This document shows positions 40,105 to 46,877 of a stretch of 46,877 nucleotides of DNA, one piece after another. A program made the position numbers and the translations under genes. Origin of the DNA: a virus. Each line of letters begins with the position of its first letter. The stretch's first letter is position 1. The stretch is from the IMG/VR virus record IMGVR_UViG_3300031974_002598, positions 1 to 46,877 of that record; one strand, 5' to 3'. The notes beneath the pieces are model-generated. The model made no database searches and was not told where the DNA came from. It worked only from the letters and a program-made list of their open reading frames with translations.

Positions 40105-40572
40105 ATGATGGAGATCGCCGCGGCCATTTCTTTGGCCAGCACTGCATTCAATGCACTCAAAAAAGGCATGGAAACCGGTCGTGAAATCGAGGATATGATC
40201 GATTATTTTGGCAAATGGTTTGAAGCCAAAGAAGCATTGAGCGAGCAAAGCATTAACAGCCAAAATCAACCTTTAGTTAAAAAACTGTTTTCAGGCAACA
40301 GTGTTGAAGCACAAGCATTACAAATTACACATGCCAAACATAAAATAAAACAAATGGAAAAAGAGTTGTATGAGTACTTGTTGTATACAGGACAGCAAGA
40401 ATTTTACAACGACATGATGCGTGAACGCAGAGCAATTCGTGAAGCACGTTTTAGAGAAGCTCAACGCATAGCCGAGCGTAGAAAACTGATATTTGATATA
40501 GTAGTTGGTGGCGCTTTAATAGTAATAACTGTATTCCTCATTGTGGGAATGTTTAGTATAGTTTTATCATAA
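40105..40572 (+). CDS. Conserved T4-like phage membrane-anchored helical protein
   Basis: 155 residues from ATG 40105 (TAGGAGTT upstream; a second ATG follows at 40108). N-terminal EIAAAISLASTAFNALKKGM and the middle PLVKKLFSGNSVEAQALQI, then a charged helix (MRERRAIREARFREAQRIAE) and a C-terminal membrane span (IVVGGALIVITVFLIVGMFS). I recognise this arrangement from hypothetical proteins of marine T4-like phages. Its role is unknown to me. It has its own late promoter, so it is likely virion- or lysis-related rather than part of the curli unit. Confidence 0.7.
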   Translation: MMEIAAAISLASTAFNALKKGMETGREIEDMIDYFGKWFEAKEALSEQSINSQNQPLVKKLFSGNSVEAQALQITHAKHKIKQMEKELYEYLLYTGQQEFYNDMMRERRAIREARFREAQRIAERRKLIFDIVVGGALIVITVFLIVGMFSIVLS

Positions 40573-40576
40573 ATAT
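40568..40576 (+). promoter_or_regulatory. Late-promoter-like box abutting the cyclase start
   Basis: CATAAATAT only five bases before ATG 40582. If used, transcription would begin at or after the cyclase start codon, so the cyclase is more likely read from 40072 or a promoter further up; the match may be fortuitous. Confidence 0.3.
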
Positions 40577-40581
40577 CTATT

Positions 40582-42654
40582 ATGAAATGGTTATACAGCG
40601 GCTGGGCCGTAGCAATTACAGTTTGTTTACTAACAGCACTTAGAGTAACAGACCCCACGCCTGTACAAAGTTTGCGTTCACAGACATTTGATTACTACCA
40701 ACAACTAGATGAAGTCAAACAAAGCAACGAAGTTGTAGTAATAAACATAGGCGAAAAGAGCCTACAACAATGGGGACAATGGCCTTGGCCCAGACAGAAC
40801 ATAGCACAATTGATATCCGACTTGAGAAACTCAAACGCAGGCATCATAGGTCTCAACGTGATGTTTCCGGAACCAGACAGATTTGGTGGCGACGAAGTAC
40901 TAGCCAGTTGGATGAACCAAAACGGCATAGTTTTAAGCCAGACCCCATCTTCCAGAGGCATAAAGAGTTCAGGCCCACATATTGGTACAGCCACAATAGG
41001 ACCAGCACCAGCGACTGATTATTTACTGACGTGGCCTAACCTAGTAACAAACATAGAACAATTAGAAAATGTAGCAGACGGTATAGGAGTAATTGCAAGT
41101 GCTCCGCAACCAGACAATCAGACCAGAACATATCCCTTGGCTGTTGGTGTAGAAGAAAAAATATACCCATCGTTTGCTATAGAACTACTCAGGGTATATA
41201 CTGGTAAGCCAAGTTATGTTCTGAAAACGTCTGAAATAGGTGTACAAGAGTTTGCTGTACCTCCTTTTGAACCTATTATAACACAGCCTGATGGAACAGC
41301 CTATATTCGTTTTAACAATACATTTGAAGAATACGAATATGTAGATGCGAGTAAACTGCCTGACTTAGGTGGAAAGTTCGTTATTGTGGGTGTAAGTGCA
41401 GAAGGTGTTGCCAATCCGGTACCCACACCGAGAGGCAACATATTACCACATTACATACAAGCCCATATGACGCAAAATTTTATTGACGGCAGTAACATTA
41501 CCCGTAATGAGTTATCAGCACTGATAGAGCTTCTGATAGCGTTCTTGAGTATGACATTGATAGCAATAGCAATATACAAGTTACCTGTGTGGGCAGGACT
41601 AGTAACTACAGTTACTATTATAGGCGGAATTGTATACTATAGTGTGCAGTCTTACACTGCCAATTTAGTTTTATTTGACGCAACATTTCCTGCATTAAGT
41701 GCGTTCTTGATATTCACACAAAGTTCATTTAATAACTTTTGGATACAATTTAAACTTAGACAGGAAATCCAAAAGCAGTTTGCAGGGTACTGCTCGCCTA
41801 CAGTTGTGCGTATGCTTCAACAAAACCCTGCACTGATCAAAGACGGTATGAAACGAGAGATCAGTATTTGCTTTAGTGACTTGCGTGGCTTTACTCCATT
41901 GGGAGAAAGTTTTGGCGATGATGTACAAGGATTAACAAAGTTAATGAACGGTTACATGGACGCAATCACACAACCTGTACTTGACGCAGACGGAATGATT
42001 ATCAAATATATTGGTGATGCCAGTATGCATGTACACAATGCACCTAACGATGATCCGCGTCATGCACACTCAGCAGTTATGACAGGACTAAACATGTTAT
42101 CAGCAGTGGAGGACTTTAATGAGAAAATTACTGCAGAAGGCAGACCACCCATTGGTATGGGGGCTGGCATTAATACTGGCTTGGGCTATCTTGGGGAAAT
42201 GGGTTCTACATCGAGACACTCCTATGACGTTCTGGGAGACGCTGTTAGCACAGCCGCAAGAATTGAATCAAAGTGTAAAGAGTACGGATGTTTATTACTT
42301 GTAGGCGAAAACACTTATAAAGAAACCTATGACGAGTTCTTTTATCTCAAAGTAGATGATTTGGCAGTAAAAGGCAAGAGTGTGGGCATTACAATATACA
42401 CAGTGTTAAGCACCTGGGACTATGCTTGGGAAAGCACTAACTGGCCCGCAATACAACCACAGCATGATAAAATGCATGAGTGCTATCGTAATCAAAGTTT
42501 TGATATGGCAATACATTTTTGCAAACAGCTCAAAGGCGAGTTTGATGGTAAAATGGATGCATATTATGACATGTGGATTGAACGTTGCGAGTTTCAGAAA
42601 ACACAAGACTTGCCTGAAGACTGGAATGGCGTATTCATAGCCACCAGTAAATAA
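40582..42654 (+). CDS. CHASE2-domain adenylyl cyclase (class III)
   Basis: 690 residues, full length. N-terminal membrane helix; periplasmic CHASE2 domain (about 25-310) with VVVINIGEKSLQQWGQWPWP and IGLNVMFPEPDRFGGDE; three membrane helices (about 315-395); class III cyclase domain (about 425-610); and a C-terminal TPR-like tail ending LPEDWNGVFIATSK. Catalytic residues: metal Asp D433 (FSDLRGF) and D479 (KYIGD), adenine-selecting pair K475 and D549 (YDVLGD), and transition-state Arg R560. The usual Asn of the 'VNxAxR' motif is Ser (S556, VSTAAR). Expected to make cAMP in response to a periplasmic signal. No good ribosome site is visible before the ATG. Confidence 0.92.
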   Translation: MKWLYSGWAVAITVCLLTALRVTDPTPVQSLRSQTFDYYQQLDEVKQSNEVVVINIGEKSLQQWGQWPWPRQNIAQLISDLRNSNAGIIGLNVMFPEPDRFGGDEVLASWMNQNGIVLSQTPSSRGIKSSGPHIGTATIGPAPATDYLLTWPNLVTNIEQLENVADGIGVIASAPQPDNQTRTYPLAVGVEEKIYPSFAIELLRVYTGKPSYVLKTSEIGVQEFAVPPFEPIITQPDGTAYIRFNNTFEEYEYVDASKLPDLGGKFVIVGVSAEGVANPVPTPRGNILPHYIQAHMTQNFIDGSNITRNELSALIELLIAFLSMTLIAIAIYKLPVWAGLVTTVTIIGGIVYYSVQSYTANLVLFDATFPALSAFLIFTQSSFNNFWIQFKLRQEIQKQFAGYCSPTVVRMLQQNPALIKDGMKREISICFSDLRGFTPLGESFGDDVQGLTKLMNGYMDAITQPVLDADGMIIKYIGDASMHVHNAPNDDPRHAHSAVMTGLNMLSAVEDFNEKITAEGRPPIGMGAGINTGLGYLGEMGSTSRHSYDVLGDAVSTAARIESKCKEYGCLLLVGENTYKETYDEFFYLKVDDLAVKGKSVGITIYTVLSTWDYAWESTNWPAIQPQHDKMHECYRNQSFDMAIHFCKQLKGEFDGKMDAYYDMWIERCEFQKTQDLPEDWNGVFIATSK

Positions 42655-42668
42655 CATCTAGATAAACT

Positions 42669-42890
42669 TCACAGATCCAATTGGTATTTTTCTAAATTTG
42701 CAAGTAAGTTAGGAATTTCATCATGCTGTATCATTTTAATGATGGTTTCAGTGAGACCAATTTCCTGCTTTACCATGCTCATACGAAAAAGCAATTTTTT
42801 GAGCTCTTCCTCATAGTACTCGAGCTCTTTTTCTTTGCGAAGTTTTTCTTCGATTAAATCGGCAATTAATATAATATTACTACCTGACAT
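42669..42890 (-). CDS. Small coiled-coil protein conserved in T4-like phages
   Basis: 73 residues. Begins SGSNIILIADLIEEKLRKE, then a charged coiled coil (ELEYYEEELKKLLFRM) and a short C-terminal helix (IGLTETIIKMIQ). Small proteins with this 'IADLI.EKL.KE..L..YE' pattern are familiar from marine T4-like phages, role unknown. It ends 14 bases from the cyclase stop; convergent, with no clear terminator between them. Confidence 0.65.
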   Translation of the reverse strand: MSGSNIILIADLIEEKLRKEKELEYYEEELKKLLFRMSMVKQEIGLTETIIKMIQHDEIPNLLANLEKYQLDL

Positions 42891-42904
42891 AATATTATTT
42901 ATGC

Positions 42905-43528
42905 TTATTCGTCAGGACTCCAAAGTTGTGCACCCATAAAGAAGTTGTAGTAATGTCTAAAGTCTTTCATTAGTTGCCTTGCATGAAATAATTCTAACGG
43001 TATGTTATCATCATGTTTTGTAAACGGCCAATAGTATCTGCTTATAATACGTTCTAGTCTTTTAATATCTCTGGATAAAGCATCTAACAACTGGTTACTA
43101 AATTCTTTATCACTTACTAATTCCAACAGCCAATGATGAACAGGATTTTCAGGATTAAAACGCCTAAACATATCTCTAGTTTCATAAAAAAGTGCCTTAA
43201 CTGGATTTATGTCATTTCTGTATTTGATTAAAATAGTAGGAAACATAAAGTCAGAACTGGACGTTTCTAATTTGTTAATAATGGAATTATATTCTTTTCT
43301 TAAATTTTTACGCAGATGAGGAATACTTTTTTCTATAAACACTTCGTAATCTGTTATAAGTTTTGTAGCAAGTTTTTTGTGTTTAGGAGAATAGTAAGGC
43401 ATACACTCCTTGATGTCATTTATACTGAAGGCACCTTCTAGTAAATCGTGAGGAACTGTACCAGTTTCTTCGTAACGGTTCAATTCAGACTGTATTCTTA
43501 TGCAAAGTATATCAACTACACTTGCCAT
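42905..43528 (-). CDS. Helical protein of unknown function
   Basis: 207 residues, mostly alpha-helical and charged (IRIQSELNRYEETGTVPHDL, RKNLRKEYNSIINKLE, LLDALSRDIKRLERIISRYY), without cysteine clusters or membrane segments. GGAGG lies seven bases before the ATG. It belongs to the same minus-strand run as the Nudix and gp15 genes. I do not recognise a family. Confidence 0.65.
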   Translation of the reverse strand: MASVVDILCIRIQSELNRYEETGTVPHDLLEGAFSINDIKECMPYYSPKHKKLATKLITDYEVFIEKSIPHLRKNLRKEYNSIINKLETSSSDFMFPTILIKYRNDINPVKALFYETRDMFRRFNPENPVHHWLLELVSDKEFSNQLLDALSRDIKRLERIISRYYWPFTKHDDNIPLELFHARQLMKDFRHYYNFFMGAQLWSPDE

Positions 43529-43542
43529 GTATCCTCCAAAAA

Positions 43543-43968
43543 TTAAAGAGTGTTAATGTCCAGGATTCTGTGTAGTTTGTCTGTTCCTTGATTTCTCAGA
43601 AGAGTAACCTTTGCTCCTTGGTGTAAAGGCTGTGGCCAGTTACCTATATTGACCCATGCATATCCTGCACTTTCGTCATTTAATGACGGGTGAAATTCTT
43701 TCTCTATTACTGCAACAAAACTATAGTAATAAAAGTTTTTATCTTTACTTTCGTAAATATCTATAGGGTTTAATTTTGCTAACTCAGGCATAAAACCTAT
43801 TTCTTCAGTTAATTCCCTTTGCAATGTTTCAAAAGGTGTTTCACCTTTTTCGCAAACACCACCAAAAAATCCCCATGTATGCTTAAATCGTTTGTCACTA
43901 TTTCTTAGTTGTAATAAACACCTGCCTGTGTCTTTTGCTAAGAACAAAACTCCTGCGGCCATTGTCAT
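43543..43968 (-). CDS. Nudix hydrolase
   Basis: 141 residues from ATG 43968, which overlaps the gp15 stop by one base; an upstream in-frame TTG is less likely. A perfect Nudix box (GX5EX7REUXEEXGU) is present: GVCEKGE, seven residues, RELTEEIGF. N-terminal strand GVLFLAKDTGRCLLQLRN and KHTWGFFGG precede the box as expected. Hydrolyses a nucleoside diphosphate linked to X; possible targets are oxidised nucleotides, ADP-ribose, NAD or mRNA caps, not decidable here. T4 itself has a Nudix protein (NudE.1). Confidence 0.9.
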   Translation of the reverse strand: MTMAAGVLFLAKDTGRCLLQLRNSDKRFKHTWGFFGGVCEKGETPFETLQRELTEEIGFMPELAKLNPIDIYESKDKNFYYYSFVAVIEKEFHPSLNDESAGYAWVNIGNWPQPLHQGAKVTLLRNQGTDKLHRILDINTL

Positions 43969-45311
43969 TACAGTATTAACCTCCAATAACCTGGATTGTA
44001 AGTACCCTCATGACTACTAATCCATGCAGAATCTTTCCAAGTATATTGTTTATTTGTAAAACTGTTTACTACCCACTCTTGATCAGTTTGATTATCGGAA
44101 TCAAAATCCACATACCACTTCACACCATCAAAAGCAATGATGTCATTAGCACTTGCTGTTATGCCCCACTCTGTGTATGACGGAGTTATATCTTCAGTGA
44201 TTAAATATCTTTGTGTTGAATCTTGTGGAGGTAAACCAATACCAGGCCTGTTAGAATGTGGATTGATAATTTTTGTTAACGGTGTTAATGTATTACTTGG
44301 CAAAGTATCATTATCTAAATTAAATATTAAACTAGCACCACTTAGTGGATTTGCAGTAACACCACCAATTACCATTTTTGTTCTATCTTCATGGTCATCA
44401 GTTGTATTTAATTCCAGTCTGGAAGTTTCTGATATTTCTCCCAACTGATTAATAATATCACCCCACTCTGCAACATTACCTTGTGGGTCTACTAATGTTG
44501 CTGTTCCACCCTGCAATCTAACCCTATAGTCATTAGGAGCAACAATAATAGTACTATCAGCATCTAGTTGGCCAAAGAAATCATAGTATGCACTATCAAA
44601 TCCTAAATCTGCTACACTGTTAGTATTATGTATGTCTGTTAAGATTTGCTGAATAATTTTTTGCCTTTGTACTTTGGCAGGAGGTGAAATCCAAATTGGT
44701 ACGGCAAATGTTAATGTAGCGATATCTAAATTTTCATCTACCCCTTGCGGTAATGTTCTACTGCTCCAATTTATGTCAGTCATCTCCACTTCGAAAACAG
44801 AGCTCCAATCTAGCGGATTATCGTTGCTTTGTAATTGTATACTTGGATTAAATATAACAAAAATTTGTTCTAAGATTTGTAATTTTGTGTCAGTATTTGT
44901 TGTCCAAACGTCAACTTGTAGCGACATATTATATGGAACTGGCATGTATCTTTTAGTGGTATACAGATTACCCTGCTCACTGGTATATACATTCTCTTCT
45001 TTGTTCCACTCACGCTCTGCCACTTGTTTTGTATCTACAAAATAAGGTTCCTGAATTCTGTCTCTGGCAGGCTGTATGCTTTGTATACTTAATGTAATTT
45101 GTGGTGCAGAGTTAATAGCATTTTCTGAATTGTTACGCAATATGTGTGCAACCATTCTGCTGATGTCGCCATAACGAGCAGGCACACGATTATAATGTAC
45201 ACCGTTGCTGGTGTTTTCTTTAACCTTGAAATTTGAAAATACTCGTACTAACTGAATTAGATAACGTTTTATCTGTTCATCGTACCAGTAATCTAAGTTT
45301 TTACCTGCCAT
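43968..45311 (-). CDS. gp15: Tail sheath stabiliser / tail completion protein gp15-like
   Basis: 447 residues. The N-terminal ~230 match the T4 gp15 layout: YWYDEQIKRYLIQLVRVFSN, VPARYGDISRMVAHILRNNS, YMPVPYNMSLQVDVWTTNTD, LQILEQIFVIFNPSIQLQ and TLTFAVPIWISPPAKVQRQK. gp15 forms the hexameric ring that caps the sheath and tube and binds the neck. The protein is longer than T4 gp15 (272); the C-terminal ~200 residues (VNSFTNKQYTWKDSAWISSH near the end) are an added domain. Its start overlaps a 40-codon gene by 11 bases. Confidence 0.8.
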   Translation of the reverse strand: MAGKNLDYWYDEQIKRYLIQLVRVFSNFKVKENTSNGVHYNRVPARYGDISRMVAHILRNNSENAINSAPQITLSIQSIQPARDRIQEPYFVDTKQVAEREWNKEENVYTSEQGNLYTTKRYMPVPYNMSLQVDVWTTNTDTKLQILEQIFVIFNPSIQLQSNDNPLDWSSVFEVEMTDINWSSRTLPQGVDENLDIATLTFAVPIWISPPAKVQRQKIIQQILTDIHNTNSVADLGFDSAYYDFFGQLDADSTIIVAPNDYRVRLQGGTATLVDPQGNVAEWGDIINQLGEISETSRLELNTTDDHEDRTKMVIGGVTANPLSGASLIFNLDNDTLPSNTLTPLTKIINPHSNRPGIGLPPQDSTQRYLITEDITPSYTEWGITASANDIIAFDGVKWYVDFDSDNQTDQEWVVNSFTNKQYTWKDSAWISSHEGTYNPGYWRLIL

Positions 45312-45423
45312 TAGCTCTTACCCATTCACCATTCTTAAACTGTACTAGTTCGCCATATTGATCTAAAGTAAATTCTCCTTCCACTGGGTTAGGTAATTCT
45401 TTTACTTTGATCTGCTCTGACAT
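45301..45423 (-). CDS. 40-residue protein between lysozyme and gp15
   Basis: ATG at 45423-45421 overlaps the lysozyme stop (TAATG), with AGAGGAAG upstream, and its end overlaps gp15 by 11 bases. The sequence EGEFTLDQYGELVQFKNGEW is a compact beta-like motif, similar to the 'DQYGxxVxFKNGxWV' pieces at the ends of other phage structural proteins. Tight packing on both sides supports real expression. Confidence 0.6.
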   Translation of the reverse strand: MSEQIKVKELPNPVEGEFTLDQYGELVQFKNGEWVRANGR

Positions 45424-45866
45424 TACACTTCCTCTAATCTGCCCATTAATCTTTCAGCACGATTAGTAACTTGACGATACCATTTTGAATCTCTACCTTC
45501 AACAGCGGCTCGTTTCCAATCTTGCTCTTCTAGTGCCTTGCGGAAATTTTTAAATCCGCCTAATCTTGTACGGCCCATGTTGAACATCATGTTTACAAGT
45601 ACTTCTTGTACTTCTCCGGGCCATCCATTAAACTGATCTCCGTATAGAGCAACACACTCACTAATTGCGGTGTCAAGGTCACGTTCAAAGACTTCTGCCA
45701 CTCGCTCTTCAGATACGGGAGTTCCAACTGGTTCACCATGTTCTGGATCCCCTTCGATGACCAAATGTCCAACTCCGAATGTTGGTAGTCCGAGGTGGTC
45801 GAGGTAAACTTCATTTACTACTCCTTCATCAATTTTTAATTGTTCAAATACTGCTTTTCTATCCAT
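45423..45866 (-). CDS. T4-type lysozyme (muramidase)
   Basis: 147 residues from ATG 45866 (AAGGAA upstream); a longer start at 45896 overlaps gp14. The T4 lysozyme catalytic layout is clear: E14 in IDEG, Asp in YLDHLG and Thr in PTFGVGH, corresponding to E11, D20 and T26 of T4 lysozyme. The C-terminal lobe has VLVNMMFNMGRTRLGGFKNF and DSKWYRQVTNRAERL. Hydrolyses the MurNAc-GlcNAc bond. No signal peptide or membrane anchor, so it needs a holin if it is the endolysin. Alternatively it is a tail lysozyme, since the gp5-like spike lacks that domain in the part seen. Confidence 0.88.
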   Translation of the reverse strand: MDRKAVFEQLKIDEGVVNEVYLDHLGLPTFGVGHLVIEGDPEHGEPVGTPVSEERVAEVFERDLDTAISECVALYGDQFNGWPGEVQEVLVNMMFNMGRTRLGGFKNFRKALEEQDWKRAAVEGRDSKWYRQVTNRAERLMGRLEEV

Positions 45867-45895
45867 TGTGTTTCCTTTGTTAAATAATCCAAACA

Positions 45896-46877
45896 TTAAT
45901 CATCCGTCCTTGGTTTTACAACCTGACTAAGGTTAACCTTTTCTGGTGATGTTTCACCATCTGAATTAATACTTATGTTGTCGTTGTTAATAAATGTTGT
46001 AAGTAATCTGTTTGCCGCACTCCATACTTGTCTCTGATCTTCTCCAACTCTTGACCATCTTGTACCGTTTTTCTTGAACAGTCTGTTTGGTGAAAAGTCT
46101 GTACGCAAAAAATAACTTCCGTCGTCTGCAGATATAGGAAAACTTTCTCCACTACCTACTATGTTTATACCATTAGGCGGTAAGCCATCGTCAGTGCCAA
46201 ATATTCCTATACCAGGTTTATCAGGTGCATTTTCGTCATAGTACAAATGAGCAGAATTTCTAAATTGCGGATCATTGCTTACATCATTTTCTGCTTGCTC
46301 TAAAATCTTATCGTTGATAGTGATTTCGTTAGCATAAGTACTAATCAGATTGCGTAAATCGCCTTCTTCCTCACCAGTACCAAGTATATCTCTGTACTCT
46401 TGAGAATCTGTTATTGGTCCTAACTTAACACGCCATAAATGCGGCCACCATCTAGGGTCAAATCCTTCTGCAGGCCTTGCACCCTCTTGTACTACATAAA
46501 ATCTGTTTATTGCTTCATCACTACCTAAGAGCAAATCATCACGCAAATGAGGTAATTCTAAAACATCACCAGGCATAAGTTTTCTACCTATACCGTCTAC
46601 CATACTGTCAATATGGAAAGTCATAAACACAGTATCGTTTGCTAAAAAAGCACCGAATTGTGTTAAATCGAAACCGTCGTTGTCTGCAATGTTGTACTGC
46701 CCACGTAACTCATAAATATCTTTTTCGTATTTTCTATCTCTGTTTTCCAAAAATAGGATATCCTGAATAAAAATTTCTGAGTTATCTACAGCACTACTGG
46801 GTCTTGTTGGGTCTCCTGTATTTGGAGTATCCTGAATACCCATGTATTTGTGTACATGGACACCAGTACCACCAGCA
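45896..46877 (-). CDS. gp14: Neck protein gp14-like (5' end outside window)
   Basis: The frame is open to the right edge of the window. The first ATG (46843) lacks a ribosome site, and the residues before it (GGTGVHVHKY) continue naturally into MGIQDTPNTGDPTRP, so the true start lies beyond the edge. Motifs NRDRKYEKDIYELRGQYNIA, GRKLMPGDVLELPHLRDDLL and RWWPHLWRVKLGPITDSQEY are those I associate with gp14 head-completion/neck proteins of marine T4-like phages. It joins head and tail together with gp13 and gp15. Followed 29 bases later by the lysozyme start. Confidence 0.7.
   Translation of the reverse strand, partial: AGGTGVHVHKYMGIQDTPNTGDPTRPSSAVDNSEIFIQDILFLENRDRKYEKDIYELRGQYNIADNDGFDLTQFGAFLANDTVFMTFHIDSMVDGIGRKLMPGDVLELPHLRDDLLLGSDEAINRFYVVQEGARPAEGFDPRWWPHLWRVKLGPITDSQEYRDILGTGEEEGDLRNLISTYANEITINDKILEQAENDVSNDPQFRNSAHLYYDENAPDKPGIGIFGTDDGLPPNGINIVGSGESFPISADDGSYFLRTDFSPNRLFKKNGTRWSRVGEDQRQVWSAANRLLTTFINNDNISINSDGETSPEKVNLSQVVKPRTDD

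Noticed and set aside
31020-42654. Possibility that the curli/cyclase block is host chromosome joined by misassembly
   Set aside because: The promoters in the block have the same GATAAATA form as the phage late promoters, and a T4-like phage conserved protein (40105-40572) lies inside it. Phage structural genes flank both sides, and gene packing is phage-like. Read coverage would settle it finally.
46841-46843. ATG 46843 as the gp14 start
   Set aside because: No ribosome site, and the frame continues upstream with family-like residues (GGTGVHVHKY) to the window edge.

Overview
The window is part of the genome of a T4-like contractile-tailed bacteriophage (myovirus). The evidence is the T4 core gene set in near-canonical order: portal gp20, prohead core proteins, protease gp21, scaffold gp22, major capsid gp23, the late sigma factor gp55, the recombination nuclease gp46/gp47, several baseplate proteins and the neck/tail-completion proteins gp14 and gp15. 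The DNA is AT-rich by eye. Tail-fibre architecture, a twitch-type radical SAM gene and several small conserved-looking proteins resemble marine T4-like phages. The host is probably Gram-negative, because the phage encodes outer-membrane (CsgG, beta-barrel) and lipoprotein products. I cannot name the host species.

Layout. 1-4.9 kb (minus): baseplate genes, with a gp5-like spike that runs off the left edge. 5.0-10.2 kb (plus): gp55, gp47, gp46, a radical SAM protein and a GIY-YIG-like protein behind a near-consensus sigma70 promoter. 10.2-10.8 kb: no protein gene, but a candidate structured RNA and several hairpins. 10.8-11.9 kb (minus): gp26-like hub/chaperone with an apparent -1 frameshift extension. 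12.0-21.2 kb (plus): tape measure, portal, core, protease, scaffold, capsid. 21.3-30.9 kb: four fibre/adhesin-type structural genes. 31.1-42.7 kb: an accessory block embedded in the phage genome. 42.7-46.9 kb (minus): small conserved proteins, a Nudix hydrolase, gp15, a T4-type lysozyme and gp14, which runs off the right edge.

The accessory block is the striking part. Behind a GATAAATAC-type phage late promoter lie two small membrane/coiled-coil proteins, CsgF, CsgG, a curlin-like secreted protein, a FecR-domain periplasmic protein, a second curlin-like protein and two small proteins. Next come an outer-membrane barrel overlapping a PiT/PHO4-like inner-membrane transporter, then small secreted, lipo- and membrane proteins, and finally a full-length CHASE2-adenylyl cyclase. 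I read this as a viral curli-type (type VIII) secretion apparatus with its own substrates, plus an envelope-sensing/cAMP module (FecR and CHASE2 cyclase), expressed at least partly late in infection. A possible phosphate-uptake pair carries 11-bp-periodic repeats reminiscent of Pho boxes.

Most late units are preceded by GATAAATAC/T/G or a near variant (T4 late consensus TATAAATA), which fits the gp55 gene in the same window. Hairpin-plus-T-tract terminators follow the capsid gene, the last fibre gene and the transporter. No tRNA, CRISPR array, insertion sequence or integrase was found.
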